Assembly: GCA_964573545.1 (NCBI GenBank)
Contig: CAZNJQ010000002.1
Location: 1 to 52,543 of the forward strand
Reading direction: 5' to 3'
From: CAZNJQ01 sp964573545
GTDB lineage: Bacteria > Patescibacteriota > Minisyncoccia > Phycocordibacterales > UBA2135
DNA: 52,543 nucleotides
Shown here: piece by piece, positions 49,794-52,543 of the stretch
How the letters are laid out: every line of letters starts with the position of its first letter
Position numbering within the stretch: position 1 is the first letter of the stretch
Notes under the pieces: model-generated
Databases searched by the model: none
Seen by the model: only the letters and a program-made list of their open reading frames with translations
Told to the model about the DNA's origin: nothing
Position numbers and translations under genes: made by a program

Positions 49794-51890
49794 TTAGTCA
49801 CTGCGTGCGCCATATGCAAGAACGAGGAGAAAAATATTCCGCAGTGGCTTAAAAACACTGCGGATTTTGATTACCGTGTCGTTGTCGACACCGGAAGTAC
49901 AGACGGCTCCGTAAGGCTTCTTCACGATGCGGGAGTTGTTGTCGTCGAGAAAGCATTTGAACCATTCCGTTTTGATGATGCACGAAATACTGCTTTAGAA
50001 CTCGTACCCGCGAATACTAATTGGTGTATCTGGCCGGATTTTGATGAATATTATGCCGATGGATGGCGGAATGAGATTCTTCGGCTTGTCGGAGAAGACC
50101 CATCCGTAACGCGGATAACATACAGAACATTCCAGAACATGGACGGAGAGATGCCCGAAGGAGCAGAATCTGGAACGCTCATGGAGAGCAAGATACACAA
50201 ATACGGACTCTACCGGTGGGAAAAACCGGTACATGAGTATCTTTCATACGTTGGCGATGCAGAAGAAGTTGTCGCCCATGCGGACACCATCAAAAGATAC
50301 CATCTTCACGTTCCGTCCGAAAAACGGAAGAAGCTCTATTTCGAGATCGCAAAAACGGCAATCGAAAAAAATCCCGACGATGAATATACGACATGGTTTT
50401 TATTGAAGGATTACTACACTTTCGGAGACCTTGAGAAAAGCGCCGAGTATGCAAAAAAATACCTTGAACGAACAAAGGGGAATACCGATTTCAGAGCCAT
50501 CGCGCACAACATCGTGAAGGAAAATGAAACAGCACACATGCAAAAAGAACTGTCTCCGCAGGCGGTGCAGAGCTTCATCATGCATCTTTCGCGCCAGAGG
50601 GAATTGAATGCGGGCATAGAGCTTGCGCGACTCTACCTCAAAAAATTCCCGAATGATTTTCTGATAGCGAATGAGCTCGCGGGAATGCTGTATCAGAGGA
50701 AAGATTTCAAGGAGGCGCTTGCTGTCGCGGAGGTCCTTGCACGCACCGCGCCTCACGATGACGGTGTATCATTTAATCTTGCGAAGTGTTATCACATCGT
50801 CGGAAGACCGGATGATGCACGGAAACTCCTCGAACAGCTCTACAATAAAGATAAAAACAACAGGGATTATGCTCTCGATTATGCGCTCTATTTAAGCGGG
50901 GAGGGGAAATTCGACGAGGCGGAAAACATTCTCCGCGCGTTGCGCCCCGACGACAGGACGCGATTTAACCTCGGCTGGTACGAAATGCGGAAGGGAAATT
51001 TTAAAGAAGGATTTGCGCTCCGCGACTTCGGCCGCACCGAGCACTTGTGGGGAAGTGAGCACCTTGTGAAGATGCCAGCCGAAAAGCGGTATAAAAATGG
51101 CGTGCCGCTTCACGGGAAAACGATGCTTCTCATGGGTGAAGGCGGAATGGGTGACGAGATGATTTTCGCGCGTTTCGCGCATATTCCCAAAGAACGGGGA
51201 GCGAAAAAGGTCATCGTGGGGTGCCTGCCGCAGCTTGTCTCCATATTCAAGCGTTCGCTCAAGGGTGTCGATGAAGTACTACCGCTCTCGGAAGCAAAGG
51301 AGCGCGCGTATGATTTTTATATTCCCATGATGAATGCGCCAAGCCTGCTTTCGCTTGAAAATCCCGTTGTTGATTTCCCGTATCTTTCTTCCGATACAGA
51401 ACGACACGCGCGATGGAAAGAAACGCTCGACTGCATAGCGGACGGGAAGCCGAAGATAGGAATACGGTGGGCGGGGAACCCGCAATTTGAACATGAGCAG
51501 TTTCGCACCGTAGAACCAAAGCACTTCATGGAGCTTTCTCGGTACGGCCAGCTTTTCTCGCTCCAGAGGGACTGGGGAGCGGATTGGCTTCCACATAATC
51601 ACGGGGTATATGATTTACAACATGACCTTACGGATTGGGACGAGACTCTGGCGGCGATTGCGAATCTCGACATGGTCGTATCAAGTTGTACGAGCATTGT
51701 GCATGCGGCGGGAGCGCTGGGAATCCCCGTGTGCGTCATTGTGCCTATCGCGTCATACTTCCCATGGGCGGTTCCCGGGAATAAAAGCGATTGGTATCCG
51801 TCTGTAACTGTTTTCAGACAAGAGAAACCGCGAAGCTGGGAGGAACCATTTCAAAAACTGCATGATTTTTTGAAAGGTTATAAATTTTAG
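49791..51890 (+). CDS. GT2-TPR-glycosyltransferase fusion, 699 aa
   Basis: N-terminal GT2 domain: LVTACAICKNEEKNIPQWLKNTADFDYRVVVDTGSTDGSVRLL, FDDARNTALE, WPDFDEYYADGWRNEI (D-x-D-like nucleotide-sugar site). The middle, about residues 170-420, contains TPR-like helical pairs (ELARLYLKKFPNDFLIANELAGMLYQRKDFKEALAVAEVLARTAPHDDGVSFNLAKCYHIVGRPDDARKLLEQLY). The C-terminal third (MLLMGEGGMGDEMIFARFAHI, IGIRWAGNPQFEHEQFR, LFSLQRDWGADW, VVSSCTSIVHAAGALGIPVCV) resembles a GT-B heptosyltransferase/OGT-like domain. It probably builds surface glycans with the neighbouring genes. ATG 49791 (MLVTACAICKNEE) is preferred to 49770, inside the repeat. Confidence 0.85.
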   Translation: MLVTACAICKNEEKNIPQWLKNTADFDYRVVVDTGSTDGSVRLLHDAGVVVVEKAFEPFRFDDARNTALELVPANTNWCIWPDFDEYYADGWRNEILRLVGEDPSVTRITYRTFQNMDGEMPEGAESGTLMESKIHKYGLYRWEKPVHEYLSYVGDAEEVVAHADTIKRYHLHVPSEKRKKLYFEIAKTAIEKNPDDEYTTWFLLKDYYTFGDLEKSAEYAKKYLERTKGNTDFRAIAHNIVKENETAHMQKELSPQAVQSFIMHLSRQRELNAGIELARLYLKKFPNDFLIANELAGMLYQRKDFKEALAVAEVLARTAPHDDGVSFNLAKCYHIVGRPDDARKLLEQLYNKDKNNRDYALDYALYLSGEGKFDEAENILRALRPDDRTRFNLGWYEMRKGNFKEGFALRDFGRTEHLWGSEHLVKMPAEKRYKNGVPLHGKTMLLMGEGGMGDEMIFARFAHIPKERGAKKVIVGCLPQLVSIFKRSLKGVDEVLPLSEAKERAYDFYIPMMNAPSLLSLENPVVDFPYLSSDTERHARWKETLDCIADGKPKIGIRWAGNPQFEHEQFRTVEPKHFMELSRYGQLFSLQRDWGADWLPHNHGVYDLQHDLTDWDETLAAIANLDMVVSSCTSIVHAAGALGIPVCVIVPIASYFPWAVPGNKSDWYPSVTVFRQEKPRSWEEPFQKLHDFLKGYKF

Positions 51891-51892
51891 GT

Positions 51893-51950
51893 ATCAGGTT
51901 TTGGGGTACGTTATTCGCCACCTAAAACCTAACACCTATAACCTAATGCC
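51893..51950. repeat. Intergenic repeat, CCTAA word family
   Basis: AGGTTTT (51897-51903) pairs with AAAACCT (51924-51930); CCTAACACCTATAACCTAA also occurs in near-identical form at 14157-14182. Confidence 0.65.
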
Positions 51951-51956
51951 TATTTT

Positions 51957-52543
51957 ATGTTACATGTTATCTTTAGAACCTGTACCCGCGTCGGCAACTT
52001 GAACGCCCATCGGTTCGGCGAGAGGCGACCTTTTACTGACTCGAAGAGAGAACTCGTTCTTGCGTGCCTCAACTCTTTAGTGCGCTCATTGGGCGAAGAG
52101 GGGGTTGTACACGTCCTTGATGACCATTCGCCGGACGCCGATGCCGACGCGATCAAGAAGCTCCTCGCAAGCTACGGGGAGAAACATCTTTTTGTCCCGC
52201 TTAAAGAAACCGGGAACGGGCATTCATCCGATGCCGCCCTTGAGTATGCACGCGAGAACGCGTTCGAGCTTATCTATTTCTGTGAAGACGATTATTTACA
52301 TCTCCCGCATGCAATACCCTCAATGCTCGATTTTTATAAGAAAAAAGGGGCGATTATTTTTCCCGTGGATTACTTTGACCGATACGTCGAACCATACCCC
52401 TCTCATATCTTTCTTGGAACATATAATTATTGGCGCTCAATACGGCATACAACTTTCACGTTCATGCTCGACAAGCGCATATTGGAAACATACTGGGACG
52501 TCTATAAAGAACTTGCACGGCGCAATATGGACGCCGTCGGCTC
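51957..52543 (+). CDS. Glycosyltransferase-like protein, cut by window end
   Basis: Open from ATG 51957 to the edge without a stop, 195 codons visible. It begins LHVIFRTCTRVGNLNAHRF and continues ELVLACLNSLVRSLGEEGVVHVLDDHSPDADADAIKKLLASYG, ENAFELIYFCEDDYLHLPHAIPSMLDFY, whose DDHS and EDDYL acidic motifs resemble GT2/GT-A sugar nucleotide and metal sites, then IIFPVDYFDRYVEPYPSHIFLGTYNYWRSIRHTTFTFMLD. Close to the start of the GT2 fold but divergent. Third glycan-related gene in a row, same strand. Confidence 0.7.
   Translation, partial: MLHVIFRTCTRVGNLNAHRFGERRPFTDSKRELVLACLNSLVRSLGEEGVVHVLDDHSPDADADAIKKLLASYGEKHLFVPLKETGNGHSSDAALEYARENAFELIYFCEDDYLHLPHAIPSMLDFYKKKGAIIFPVDYFDRYVEPYPSHIFLGTYNYWRSIRHTTFTFMLDKRILETYWDVYKELARRNMDAVG

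Overview
The window reads as a chromosome segment of a streamlined bacterium of the Candidate Phyla Radiation (Patescibacteria), most likely a Parcubacteria-type lineage. This is an inference from gene style: AlaRS, ThrRS and PheS are much shorter than usual, the SMC protein is short and shows no recognisable hinge, transketolase is split in two, and RpiB lacks the usual cysteine. TGA is used as a stop, so the standard bacterial code applies. Several housekeeping genes have a -10 hexamer only 6-10 nt before the start codon, which implies leaderless transcripts.

Layout. 1-1704: the 3' part of a tRNA-Ala(TGC) cut by the window edge, a second tRNA-Ala-like 3' end beside it, then small accessory genes (GNAT acetyltransferase, YkuK/DUF458-like protein, CxxC protein). 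1776-5971: murB, behind a perfect inverted repeat, a 27-residue basic peptide, and secA carrying an in-frame repeat insertion. 5972-8640: an AT-richer accessory block after secA. It holds four small plus-strand ORFs (membrane protein, ASCH protein, unknown, deaminase) linked by a recurring hairpin motif that can be read as the end of a SecA-type zinc tail, then two small minus-strand genes with their own terminators and a cysteine-rich protein. 8641-14113: a perfect 36-bp palindrome, a YvlD/holin-like membrane protein, glmS, a two-gene unknown operon behind a near-consensus promoter, gatB (again with an in-frame repeat) and tatC. 14217-18400: a carbon-metabolism operon (gapA, rpiB, rpe, both transketolase halves) ending in a terminator. 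18528-29372: two unknown genes, alaS, rpsB, tsf, membrane proteins, tRNA-Thr, pheS, pheT with an NlpC/P60 peptidase domain inside its B5 domain, and gyrB.

29383-41072: information processing. dnaE and thrS run leftwards; rnhB, rpmF, a NusB-Nudix fusion, rnc and smc run rightwards; recR and dnaB run leftwards. dnaE and rnhB share overlapping divergent promoters. 41073-41895 is an 820-bp hairpin-rich spacer in which I see no gene.

41896-52543: cell-surface and accessory region. A giant HTH-transmembrane-beta-repeat protein is followed by tatA, a small protein with a twin-arginine motif, a phage-type structural domain protein, a REP-associated transposase whose own gene carries its REP palindrome, a seven-repeat RCC1 protein, a sulfotransferase, a GT2-TPR-glycosyltransferase fusion and the beginning of another glycosyltransferase cut by the window end.

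Two themes run through the window: short palindromic repeats inserted into coding genes (secA, gatB, the transposase, possibly the murB start) and between genes, and unusual domain fusions on core genes (PheT-NlpC/P60, NusB-Nudix).
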